Both the position numbers and the translations under genes were made by a program. A DNA stretch of 5,469 nt, from contig JAFVZE010000138.1 in the NCBI GenBank assembly GCA_017508315.1, forward strand, positions 1 through 5,469. The letters are read 5' to 3'. Every line of letters starts with the position of its first letter. Within the stretch, counting starts at the first letter, position 1. Positions 1-5,469 of this stretch are shown here, piece by piece. Under the pieces are notes generated by a model, which was given only the letters and a program-made list of their open reading frames with translations, did not search any database and was not told the origin of the DNA. The stretch is from Kiritimatiellia bacterium (GTDB lineage Bacteria > Verrucomicrobiota > Kiritimatiellia > RFP12 > UBA1067).

Positions 1-257
1 CCGTGCGATTTCATAAACTCGATTTCCCTGCGCATCTTTTCCGGCGTCCACGATCCTTTAACTGAAAGCTCCGGATGACTCGGAAGAACAATTCCCTCGC
101 CGACATCGACAACGGCGGTGTTCATTCCAACCTCCGCCATGCGCTCGATCACCTTGCGCCAGACAGTATCGTCACAGAAAAGCCGATCCGGGAGTTCCGT
201 CCCCTTCTTGTTATCCCCCCACATCCGGTATCCCAGATGAACGAGAAGCGCCCACAT
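1..257 (-). CDS. Probable TIM-barrel (glycoside-hydrolase-like) protein, N-terminal fragment
   Basis: This is the first 85 or so residues of a protein that continues beyond the left edge. The visible part begins MWALLVHLGYRMWGD, followed by a conserved-looking stretch with VWRKVIERMAEVGMNTAVVD, then a SHPEL segment and a WTPEKMRREIEFMKSHG segment. The alternation of a short hydrophobic strand (ALLVHLG), an amphipathic helix, a second strand (NTAVVDVG) and another helix is what the start of a (beta/alpha)8 barrel looks like. I recall similar N-termini in uncharacterised TIM-barrel proteins of Lentisphaerota, Verrucomicrobiota and Planctomycetota, but no catalytic residues fall inside the window, so no substrate can be given. 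No signal peptide is visible, which suggests a cytoplasmic protein. The ATG at 257 was chosen; an in-frame GTG at 275 would add six residues and leave only 5 bases after the upstream stop, with an AGG 8 bases before it. The gap to the upstream repeat-protein gene is 23 bases with no terminator, so co-transcription is likely. Confidence 0.72.
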   Translation of the reverse strand, partial: MWALLVHLGYRMWGDNKKGTELPDRLFCDDTVWRKVIERMAEVGMNTAVVDVGEGIVLPSHPELSVKGSWTPEKMRREIEFMKSH

Positions 258-280
258 TATATTTTCTTTTTCCACACCGC

Positions 281-3200
281 TTACCTGACAATCATCTTAA
301 ATCCCTGCGGACCGACGACCAGCTCGCCGTCGCCGAACCGGTAGCGTCCGATCCTATACTCAACGCCTCCGACGCACAGCGAAGCGACGTGCACCGCCGC
401 ACCCGCGGCGATCTCAAGCGACGACGCGGAGGCGAGAACCAGCCTTGTCTTACGCCCAAGGTTGCGCGAAGCGGCCAGAACCAATTTCGCCCCGCCGTTT
501 ATCGTCACCGTTGAAGCGTCCCGCCACGAACCGGCGGAGTCAAACTGAAGTACGCCGCCGTTTACCGTCACATCGCCCGTCGCCGTCATTCGCCTGGTGA
601 CGCTCGTGGTTTTCGCTCCCGAAAAATCGACATTGAGATTGCCGCCGAACACCACTTCGAGAGTCTCATCCGTCTTCCGGTTCAGACAAAGCGTCGCGGC
701 GCTTTCAGACGAGTTGGTGATAACCGGCGTAAAGCCGTCTCTTATCTTCACATCCGTCTGACCGGTGCGCTGACAGGTTCCGCAAAGGTCCCATACCGAA
801 CCGCCGCCGAGATAGACCTTCATGTCGGGATTGTCAAACGCCCGGTCGACCGTTGTCTGCATCTTGCAGTATTCCAGCCGGAAATATCCGTCCGATGCTC
901 CGTTGTCAAAACCCAATGTCGGCATCATGTTGCCGACGGCGGCAAAAACGATGTAACCGGCGAATCCATCCTTGTCGAAAGTATTGAACCGTCCCAGCCG
1001 CATACCGTTGCCGATCACGATTGGTTTTTCTTCAAACACAAGTCTGCCGCCGGAAGCCGGCATCAAAATAAGATAACCGCGGCTTGCGCTGTCGGCATCT
1101 TCGACGCCTCCGCTGAAAACGGTGTCGGAGCCGACATAGGCGTTGATGTGAAAATTCCTGTTGCCGAAAGTCACTTTACCGCTTATGCCGGATCTCCCCT
1201 CCCAGATTGAAAGATTGTTATCATTCCAGCCGCCGTTGAAATTATCGAAGAAAATATCCTTGTCCACCTGTGCATTCTGCAATACCATGGTCTTTTTCGA
1301 CGCTACGGCAATAGTCCCGGAGCCGTTGCCGTAAGTCTTGCCGCCGATGAACCTGATGTTCGCGTTGGCGCGAATATCGCCGGCAAAATTTCCGCCGCCG
1401 GAAAGAACCAGCGGACCGTTCACCGTCAATGTATATCTCGAGAGCGCATCGGAATTGACGGCTCCCGAAACCGTCGACTCCTTGGCGAAATTCCACGTTT
1501 GGCTGCCGTCGATATGCAGCGGCGAAGAAATTTTCACCGCTAAATCGACTGAAGAAATGCCGCCCGAAGCAAGTCTCAAGAGTGAATTTTCATCCGCCGC
1601 GGAAACGGTAAAAGCGTCTGCCGTTTCAAAAGACATACCGTTCAGGAAATGCGTTCCCGAAACGGTCGCATCTTTTCCGGCGACAAACCGGGCATATGCC
1701 GTGCCGTTGTCGAGATCGACGTCTTCATCGGACCAGTTGCCGACGGTCGTCATCAGAGAATCCGCACCGGCGGCTACCCACCGCACATCAGTGCCGGAAA
1801 TCGAACCGTAAGGAACATATACACATCCGCCTCCGGTCAACCAGGCGGAATTTTCAGCCGTATACCGTCCGGGTTTAAGCGGAACCCCTCCGACCGTCAC
1901 CGCTGACGCGAAAAGATCAATGCCTTCGGCAAGCTTCAACCCGCCGCCCTCGCCGATGACAATCGTGAATTCGGCATTTTCCGGGAAGTATATGTCAGTT
2001 GCAATCTCCAATTCCGCACCATCGCCCAACATAATGGAATCGAAAATCCCGCATTTGACCGATTCGTCAAGTTTGAGCCTTTCTCCGGCGCTGAGAATAA
2101 GCGTCTCATCGGCAATATCGCGACCGCTGCTGTAGAGAACCTCCAATACGCCATCGCCCATCTGATAAAATCCGCGCTCCTGAGCGATGCCGTCCACCGT
2201 CAGAAACTCAACCGTCTGCGTCACGACAACCCCGCCTTCGCCGGCGGCTATCGCCAATGCTCCGGTACCGCTCAGCGACAGCTCGGTTTCGCGCCGGAAT
2301 GTCGAACCTGAAGAAATTTCCACTGAAGCTCCGTCGGCGATCGACACTTTAGAGGCGGGCCACCTGCCGTCCTTGCTGAAAACAAGTTTGCCGCCGCTTA
2401 CGGAAAGCTCGCCGACGGCGGTCATCTCATGAGCGACGCTCGTCGTCTTCGTGCCGGCGAAATCGACTGAAAGATCACCGCCGAACACGACCTGCAGAAC
2501 CGTGTCCGCCGTCTGATTAAGATGCAGCGTCGCGGCGGCGGCGGTCGAAGAATTGGTAATGACGGTCATGGTTCCTTGACTTGAATTGTAATTCAGGCTG
2601 TTGGCGTTCAGATGTCCGACGCGCTGTGAAGTTCCGCAAAGATCCCACAGCGAGTCCGCGCCGATATGCATCTTCATGGCAGGATTATCGAACGCCCAGT
2701 CTACCGTTGTCGAGAGTTTGCAGCTGGTGAAATATCGCTTCTGGCTTTCATTATGACCGAACGCCGAAAAAATGTTGCCGGGAGCCGAAAGGATGATCTC
2801 CACCCAATATCCTCCCGACGAGGTTCTGTGCGCCTCCCAGAACGTAACGGGATAAGACAATGAAACAGGCTCATCGGCGAACTCCACGACACCGCCGCCG
2901 CTCTCCTGGAAAAGCAGATACCCGGCCCCTTCAAATCCGCCTTTGAAGGTCAAACGTGAACCAGAGTACGGATAAATATTGAAATTCCTGTCGGAGAACG
3001 TAACCTTCCGCTTAAGCGTGGACACCCCGGAATAGGCTTTGAGACCCGTCAGCTGACCCCATGTCGTTCCGCAGTCAAAAACGATCTTTTTATTGATTTC
3101 ACACCCGGCAACTCCAAGTCCCCGTTCTTTGACATGGATAGTTCCTTCTCCGTTCCCGAACACGGCACCAGACTTAAAATACATATCGTTGTACGCATAA

Positions 3201-3466
3201 TTCCGCGATTCGCTTCCGCCTTCAAATATTACATCACCGGCAAATGAGCAGCCTTTATCAATGTTCAATGTCTTTTCCCCGCGCTTGATGAACGTATCAA
3301 CCTCATTTCCGGAAAGAACTGCGATCGCCTCATCGGATATGGACGTAGCCTCCCCTGTCACGGTTGCAACGTATGTCCTGCCGTCGTTTTCATAGGTGTA
3401 GACGGCACCGGCATGCAACGCCAATACCGACATGAACCAAACCGCCGCGCTGAAAATCGCTTTCAT
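281..3466 (-). CDS. Large exported beta-strand repeat (autotransporter-repeat-like) protein, internally duplicated
   Basis: This gene encodes 1061 residues. The open frame extends upstream to 3616, but the ATG at 3466 is preferred: it has a GAAAGG ribosome site 8 bases upstream and begins a proper signal peptide (basic K2, hydrophobic core to about residue 17, probable cleavage at AGA-V, residues 19-22). The mature part is almost all short beta strands rich in Gly, Ser, Thr and Val, as expected for a right-handed beta-helix. Motifs such as WDLCGT..QR.G, VITNSS..AATL and V..GG.L resemble autotransporter-associated beta-strand repeats. Two homologous halves are visible (about residues 65-444 and 680-1052). 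Between them are a smaller segment (445-551) and a VRWV...NWSD...ARFVAG segment (about 561-597) of the kind that starts a new repeat domain. Each section ends with a V.GV....G.Y...G.G.L.V motif. No autotransporter barrel, PEP-CTERM or LPXTG signal is visible; the protein ends GFKMIVR. It is probably periplasmic or cell-surface. Adhesion or polysaccharide binding is possible but unproven. Confidence 0.9.
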   Translation of the reverse strand: MKAIFSAAVWFMSVLALHAGAVYTYENDGRTYVATVTGEATSISDEAIAVLSGNEVDTFIKRGEKTLNIDKGCSFAGDVIFEGGSESRNYAYNDMYFKSGAVFGNGEGTIHVKERGLGVAGCEINKKIVFDCGTTWGQLTGLKAYSGVSTLKRKVTFSDRNFNIYPYSGSRLTFKGGFEGAGYLLFQESGGGVVEFADEPVSLSYPVTFWEAHRTSSGGYWVEIILSAPGNIFSAFGHNESQKRYFTSCKLSTTVDWAFDNPAMKMHIGADSLWDLCGTSQRVGHLNANSLNYNSSQGTMTVITNSSTAAAATLHLNQTADTVLQVVFGGDLSVDFAGTKTTSVAHEMTAVGELSVSGGKLVFSKDGRWPASKVSIADGASVEISSGSTFRRETELSLSGTGALAIAAGEGGVVVTQTVEFLTVDGIAQERGFYQMGDGVLEVLYSSGRDIADETLILSAGERLKLDESVKCGIFDSIMLGDGAELEIATDIYFPENAEFTIVIGEGGGLKLAEGIDLFASAVTVGGVPLKPGRYTAENSAWLTGGGCVYVPYGSISGTDVRWVAAGADSLMTTVGNWSDEDVDLDNGTAYARFVAGKDATVSGTHFLNGMSFETADAFTVSAADENSLLRLASGGISSVDLAVKISSPLHIDGSQTWNFAKESTVSGAVNSDALSRYTLTVNGPLVLSGGGNFAGDIRANANIRFIGGKTYGNGSGTIAVASKKTMVLQNAQVDKDIFFDNFNGGWNDNNLSIWEGRSGISGKVTFGNRNFHINAYVGSDTVFSGGVEDADSASRGYLILMPASGGRLVFEEKPIVIGNGMRLGRFNTFDKDGFAGYIVFAAVGNMMPTLGFDNGASDGYFRLEYCKMQTTVDRAFDNPDMKVYLGGGSVWDLCGTCQRTGQTDVKIRDGFTPVITNSSESAATLCLNRKTDETLEVVFGGNLNVDFSGAKTTSVTRRMTATGDVTVNGGVLQFDSAGSWRDASTVTINGGAKLVLAASRNLGRKTRLVLASASSLEIAAGAAVHVASLCVGGVEYRIGRYRFGDGELVVGPQGFKMIVR
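311..1429 (-). repeat. Second copy of the internal protein duplication
   Basis: This stretch encodes about residues 680-1052 of the repeat protein and aligns along its length with residues 65-444. The most similar stretch is residues 861-900 (YF....CK..TTVD.AFDNP.MK, then WDLCGTCQR), followed by VITNSS, VVFGG.L.VDF.G.KTTSV and MTA.G...V.GG.L. The copies have diverged in DNA as well as protein, so this is an old duplication, not a recent tandem copy. Boundaries are approximate and were set by eye. Confidence 0.8.
2135..3274 (-). repeat. First copy of the internal protein duplication
   Basis: This stretch encodes about residues 65-444 of the repeat protein and pairs with the copy at 311-1429. 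Shared landmarks in the same order are FAGD, GNG.GTI, KVTF..RNF.I..Y.GS, the CK..TTVD.AFDNP block (residues 249-262), WDLCGT (274-279), VITNSS, VVFGG.L.VDF, and a closing V.G....G.Y..GDG.L.V motif. The offset between the WDLCGT motifs of the two copies is 618 residues. This copy has a small insertion after WDLCGT (about residues 285-300) compared with the other. Confidence 0.8.
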
Positions 3467-3474
3467 GCAACACA

Positions 3475-3480
3475 CCTTTC
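3475..3480 (-). promoter_or_regulatory. Shine-Dalgarno site of the repeat-protein gene
   Basis: GAAAGG on the minus strand, 8 bases before the ATG at 3466. It decides the start: it supports the ATG in front of the signal peptide over the in-frame starts at 3505 and 3616, neither of which has a comparable site that I could see. Confidence 0.75.
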
Positions 3481-3508
3481 GTTGGGATTTGCGAAATCTT
3501 TTCATGTG

Positions 3509-3517
3509 ATTATAACA
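3509..3517 (-). promoter_or_regulatory. Extended -10 promoter for the repeat-protein gene
   Basis: The minus strand reads TGTTATAAT: a perfect TATAAT hexamer (3514-3509) preceded by the TGn extension used by extended -10 sigma-70-type promoters. The sequence 17 bases upstream (CGTTTT) is a poor -35, which fits dependence on the extended -10 or on an activator. The expected transcription start is near 3502, giving a leader of about 36 bases that carries the Shine-Dalgarno site. This start lies downstream of the alternative ATG at 3505, so transcripts from this promoter could not use that ATG. The prediction assumes a housekeeping sigma factor of the usual type. Confidence 0.55.
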
Positions 3518-3582
3518 AAAATGCAGACACCAAAACGCACCACCCCTGAAATAATAACGATACTTTTGCGCACCGCTATAAG

Positions 3583-3595
3583 ATCGAACTTCGAT
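3583..3595. promoter_or_regulatory. 13-bp perfect palindrome, possible operator
   Basis: ATCGAACTTCGAT is a perfect inverted repeat of two six-base arms around a single central base. It ends on the last base of the regulator's TAA stop codon and lies about 70 bases upstream of the extended -10 element. As RNA it could form only a 5-bp stem with a 3-base loop and has no following T-run, so it is a poor intrinsic terminator. An operator role is possible, but one copy of a palindrome this short could occur by chance. Confidence 0.3.
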
Positions 3596-4737
3596 TACAT
3601 CTCTTTCTTGCGCCATCGACTCATCGACAGACCGGTCCGAAGTCGGAACGCCTTTCGCAAGGCAACTTCCGTCGAAAAGCCGCAGAATCCCGCGATAGTA
3701 CTGATTGAACGCTTCGGATCGCGTAAAAGTTCAAACACCTTTGCAAAGCGCGCTTCGTTGATTTCCTCATGAATCGTCCGTCCCGTAGCCTGGCGAAAAT
3801 GATTTTCCGCCGCACGGCGGGAAATACCCATCGACTCGACGACATCTTTGACACCGATTCCTTCGCAGGCTCTTGTGCGGATCAATTCAACCGCCGCACC
3901 GACAGTCGAACTGTCGCAGGACAGGCGACGCGTCGAACGTCGCACCACCACCCGCGACGGAGGATAAAAGCATCTGAGCGGAAAATGCGAGTCTTCCCCC
4001 GACATTAGACGGTCAAGCATCTCGGCTGCGACAAAACCGCTGCGGGAAGTGTCAGGATCAATCGATGTCAGCGACGGCACGATATTTTCGCACAACGTAA
4101 GATCATTATCAACACCGAGAACGGAAACTTCTTCAGGAACACGGATACCGAGCAGCGAACAGGCAATGAGCACATCTTCGCCGGTGCGGTCGTTGCAGGC
4201 CATAATTCCGCAAGGACGCGGCAGATTTTTGAGATAAGCGCGCAGAGCCTGATGGCGCTCGGCGGCGGAAGTCTTCCTGCGGGGAGTAAAAACCGAACAG
4301 TCCAATCCCTGTTCCCGGACGGCGGAAACAAACGCATCGCGCCGCTCCCGGTCCCACAGCATCGATTCCCAATAACCGACATACCCAAAATGCTCAAATC
4401 CCAATGAATAAAAATAGTCGGCGCCGAGCGTTCCCACGGCGGCGGAATCCAGCCCCACAACATTCATGCGTGGATGAGGAAGCCGTCTTCCGATATCTAT
4501 ACAGACAACCGGTATATCTCCAAATGCAGAAAAATCGACATTACGCGCCTCGCCATATTCCACCAGCACGCCGGAAGGCTTCCAGAAGTCCAGCGTTTTG
4601 CGTAATTCATTTCGCCGGAGCGATTTCTCCACTACCTGCACATGCCAATTCCGCTTGCGCGAATAGCGGTATATCCCCTCCAATTGGGTATTGAAACAGT
4701 TTCGATCCAGCGAAATGAAAAAAAGAATATTCCTCAT
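3595..4737 (-). CDS. XylR-type transcriptional regulator (LacI-like sensor fused to AraC-family DNA-binding domain)
   Basis: This gene encodes a complete protein of 380 residues, close to the usual length of E. coli XylR (about 390). Residues 1 to about 265 form a type I periplasmic-binding-protein-like sensor. The clearest family marks are the ACNDRTGEDVL stretch at about 180-190 and PEEVSVLGVDND at 201-212, which match the XylR/LacI ligand-binding core very well. Residues about 278-380 are an AraC-type domain with two helix-turn-helix units, near 295-316 (GVKDVVESMGISRRAAENHF) and 343-366 (SISTIAGFCGFSTEVALRKAF). There is no signal peptide, so it acts in the cytoplasm: binding of a sugar would change DNA binding and probably activate transcription. 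The ligand cannot be read from the sequence. The gene starts 15 bases after the kinase stop codon with a modest GAAG ribosome site 7 bases before the ATG, so it is probably translated from the kinase transcript. Likely targets are its own operon and perhaps the downstream repeat-protein gene. Confidence 0.93.
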   Translation of the reverse strand: MRNILFFISLDRNCFNTQLEGIYRYSRKRNWHVQVVEKSLRRNELRKTLDFWKPSGVLVEYGEARNVDFSAFGDIPVVCIDIGRRLPHPRMNVVGLDSAAVGTLGADYFYSLGFEHFGYVGYWESMLWDRERRDAFVSAVREQGLDCSVFTPRRKTSAAERHQALRAYLKNLPRPCGIMACNDRTGEDVLIACSLLGIRVPEEVSVLGVDNDLTLCENIVPSLTSIDPDTSRSGFVAAEMLDRLMSGEDSHFPLRCFYPPSRVVVRRSTRRLSCDSSTVGAAVELIRTRACEGIGVKDVVESMGISRRAAENHFRQATGRTIHEEINEARFAKVFELLRDPKRSISTIAGFCGFSTEVALRKAFRLRTGLSMSRWRKKEM

Positions 4738-4752
4738 CAGAGGACTTCTTCT

Positions 4753-5469
4753 TTACCGCTGGACGCGGGCGTTGCCGGCGTAGACGTCCCAGACCTGCTT
4801 TTCGTCGGCGGGCTCGGCGTAGTCGTTGAGCGAAGAGGCCGCCATCACGCCGGAAGCCCAGCCGAACTGCAGGCACTTCTCGGCGTCCCAGCCCTTGATG
4901 ACGCCGTAGAGAAGTCCGCCCGTGAAGCCGTCGCCGCCGCCGATGCGGTCGAGAACGTTGATCGTGCGCGGCTCCTCGACGAACCACTTGCCGCCGGAAT
5001 AGACGATGGCGCCCCAAAGATGCTCGGAAGCGCTTATGACCTGGCGGAGCGTGGTGCCGTACATCTTGGCGTTCGGGTACTTTTCGGTCACTTTGAGAAT
5101 CATCTCTTTGAAGCGGTCGATCTTGCCCTTCAAGTCCTTGCCGCCCGCTTCCGGACCCTTGAAGCCGAGACAGAGCTGGAAATCCTCCTCGTTGCCCACG
5201 AGAATGTCGGCGACGGAAGCGATCTTGTGGAACGCCTTCCTGAGTTCCGCTTCGCGGCCCTTCCAGAAGGTGGCGCGGTGGTTGAGGTCGAAGCTCACGA
5301 GAACGCCGTACTTCTTCGCGTCGGCGGCGAGCTTAAGGCAGCACTTGGTGGTCTCGGGGCTCATCGCTGCGATAAGGCCGGAAAGATGCAGCACCTGCAC
5401 GCCGTCCTTGCCGAAGAGCTTGGCGGTGTCGTAATCCTTCGCGTCGAGCGTCCGGCCCACTTCACCGGC
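4753..5469 (-). CDS. kdgK: PfkB-family sugar kinase, probable 2-dehydro-3-deoxygluconokinase (5' truncated)
   Basis: This is the C-terminal 238 residues of a cytoplasmic ribokinase/PfkB-family kinase; about 100 N-terminal residues lie beyond the right edge. The probable reaction is ATP-dependent phosphorylation of 2-keto-3-deoxygluconate to KDPG, the step that brings uronate breakdown products (pectin, alginate-like or glucuronate sugars) into the Entner-Doudoroff pathway. Visible marks are LHLSG followed by FDLNHRATFW, typical of KDG kinases; LVGNEEDF, the usual N.EE/D motif near the substrate and Mg-ATP site; and DRIGGGDGFTGGLLYG (the PfkB signature 2 region), whose GGGD carries the anion hole and catalytic Asp (codon at 4930-4932). 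The end GNARVQR also resembles KDG kinases I recall. Fructokinase or another ketose kinase remains possible without the N-terminus. Codon choice is strongly biased: by hand count 20 of 22 lysines are AAG, unlike the mixed use in the regulator, which suggests high expression. No start or promoter is visible. Confidence 0.88.
   Translation of the reverse strand, partial: AGEVGRTLDAKDYDTAKLFGKDGVQVLHLSGLIAAMSPETTKCCLKLAADAKKYGVLVSFDLNHRATFWKGREAELRKAFHKIASVADILVGNEEDFQLCLGFKGPEAGGKDLKGKIDRFKEMILKVTEKYPNAKMYGTTLRQVISASEHLWGAIVYSGGKWFVEEPRTINVLDRIGGGDGFTGGLLYGVIKGWDAEKCLQFGWASGVMAASSLNDYAEPADEKQVWDVYAGNARVQR

Noticed and set aside
75..344. 89-residue open frame on the plus strand at the left edge
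   Set aside because: It runs across the opposite-strand TIM-barrel gene start and the end of the repeat protein. The minus-strand reading gives conserved-looking protein on both sides, so the plus-strand frame is a shadow.
281..400. Autotransporter barrel, PEP-CTERM or LPXTG sorting signal at the C-terminus of the repeat protein
   Set aside because: The last residues continue the beta-strand repeat pattern and end GFKMIVR. There is no hydrophobic segment followed by basic residues, no LPXTG, and no room for a barrel of about 250 residues.
1338..1811. 157-residue open frame on the plus strand, opposite the repeat protein
   Set aside because: It lies wholly opposite a well-supported coding gene, its protein is rich in Pro, Ser and Ala in the way complementary-strand shadows are, and I saw no recognisable motif.
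3583..3595. Intrinsic terminator after the regulator gene
   Set aside because: The palindrome gives at most a 5-bp stem with a 3-base loop and is followed by CTTATAG, not a T-run.
3467..3616. Longer N-terminus of the repeat protein, beginning at 3616 or at the ATG at 3505
   Set aside because: The extension would bury the signal peptide 50 residues inside the protein and overlap the end of the regulator gene. The ATG at 3505 could also give a signal peptide, but it lies upstream of the start expected from the extended -10 promoter, whereas the ATG at 3466 has a GAAAGG ribosome site.
4607..5017. 136-residue minus-strand frame spanning the kinase and regulator junction
   Set aside because: It is a different frame of two confidently assigned genes, and its Arg-rich composition is typical of an out-of-frame reading of GC-rich coding DNA.

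Overview
All genes in this window lie on the minus strand. They read from right to left: a sugar kinase of the KDG-kinase type (5' end outside the window), a XylR-type one-component sugar sensor/regulator, a large exported repeat protein, and the start of a probable TIM-barrel protein that runs off the left edge. The window is almost fully coding. The only gap of any size is the 128 bases between the regulator and the repeat protein.

The gene content suggests a bacterium of the Planctomycetota/Verrucomicrobiota/Lentisphaerota/Kiritimatiellota group, most likely a polysaccharide-degrading Lentisphaerota or Kiritimatiellota member. Three things point there. The regulator fuses a LacI/periplasmic-binding-like sensor to an AraC DNA-binding domain, which is common in these phyla. 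The repeat protein is related to autotransporter-associated beta-strand repeat proteins but has no autotransporter barrel. The left-edge protein has an N-terminus of a kind I associate with hypothetical TIM-barrel proteins of these phyla. This placement is inference from protein style, not from a marker gene.

Layout from right to left: the kinase (4753-5469, 5'-truncated) and the regulator (3595-4737) are 15 bases apart and very likely co-transcribed. The 128-base gap (3467-3594) holds a 13-bp perfect palindrome touching the regulator stop codon, a good extended -10 promoter, and a clear Shine-Dalgarno sequence. These begin a second unit: the 1061-residue repeat protein (281-3466), followed 23 bases later by the TIM-barrel protein (1-257, truncated).

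A working model is that the regulator senses a sugar or uronate, the kinase phosphorylates 2-keto-3-deoxygluconate from uronate breakdown, and the second unit supplies a cell-surface or periplasmic beta-helix protein plus an enzyme of unknown substrate. The kinase and regulator assignments rest on clear motifs. The link between the two units is only proximity. The most unusual object is the repeat protein: it is an old internal duplication with a period of about 618 residues, three copies of a closing motif, and a cysteine pair kept at identical spacing in both halves.
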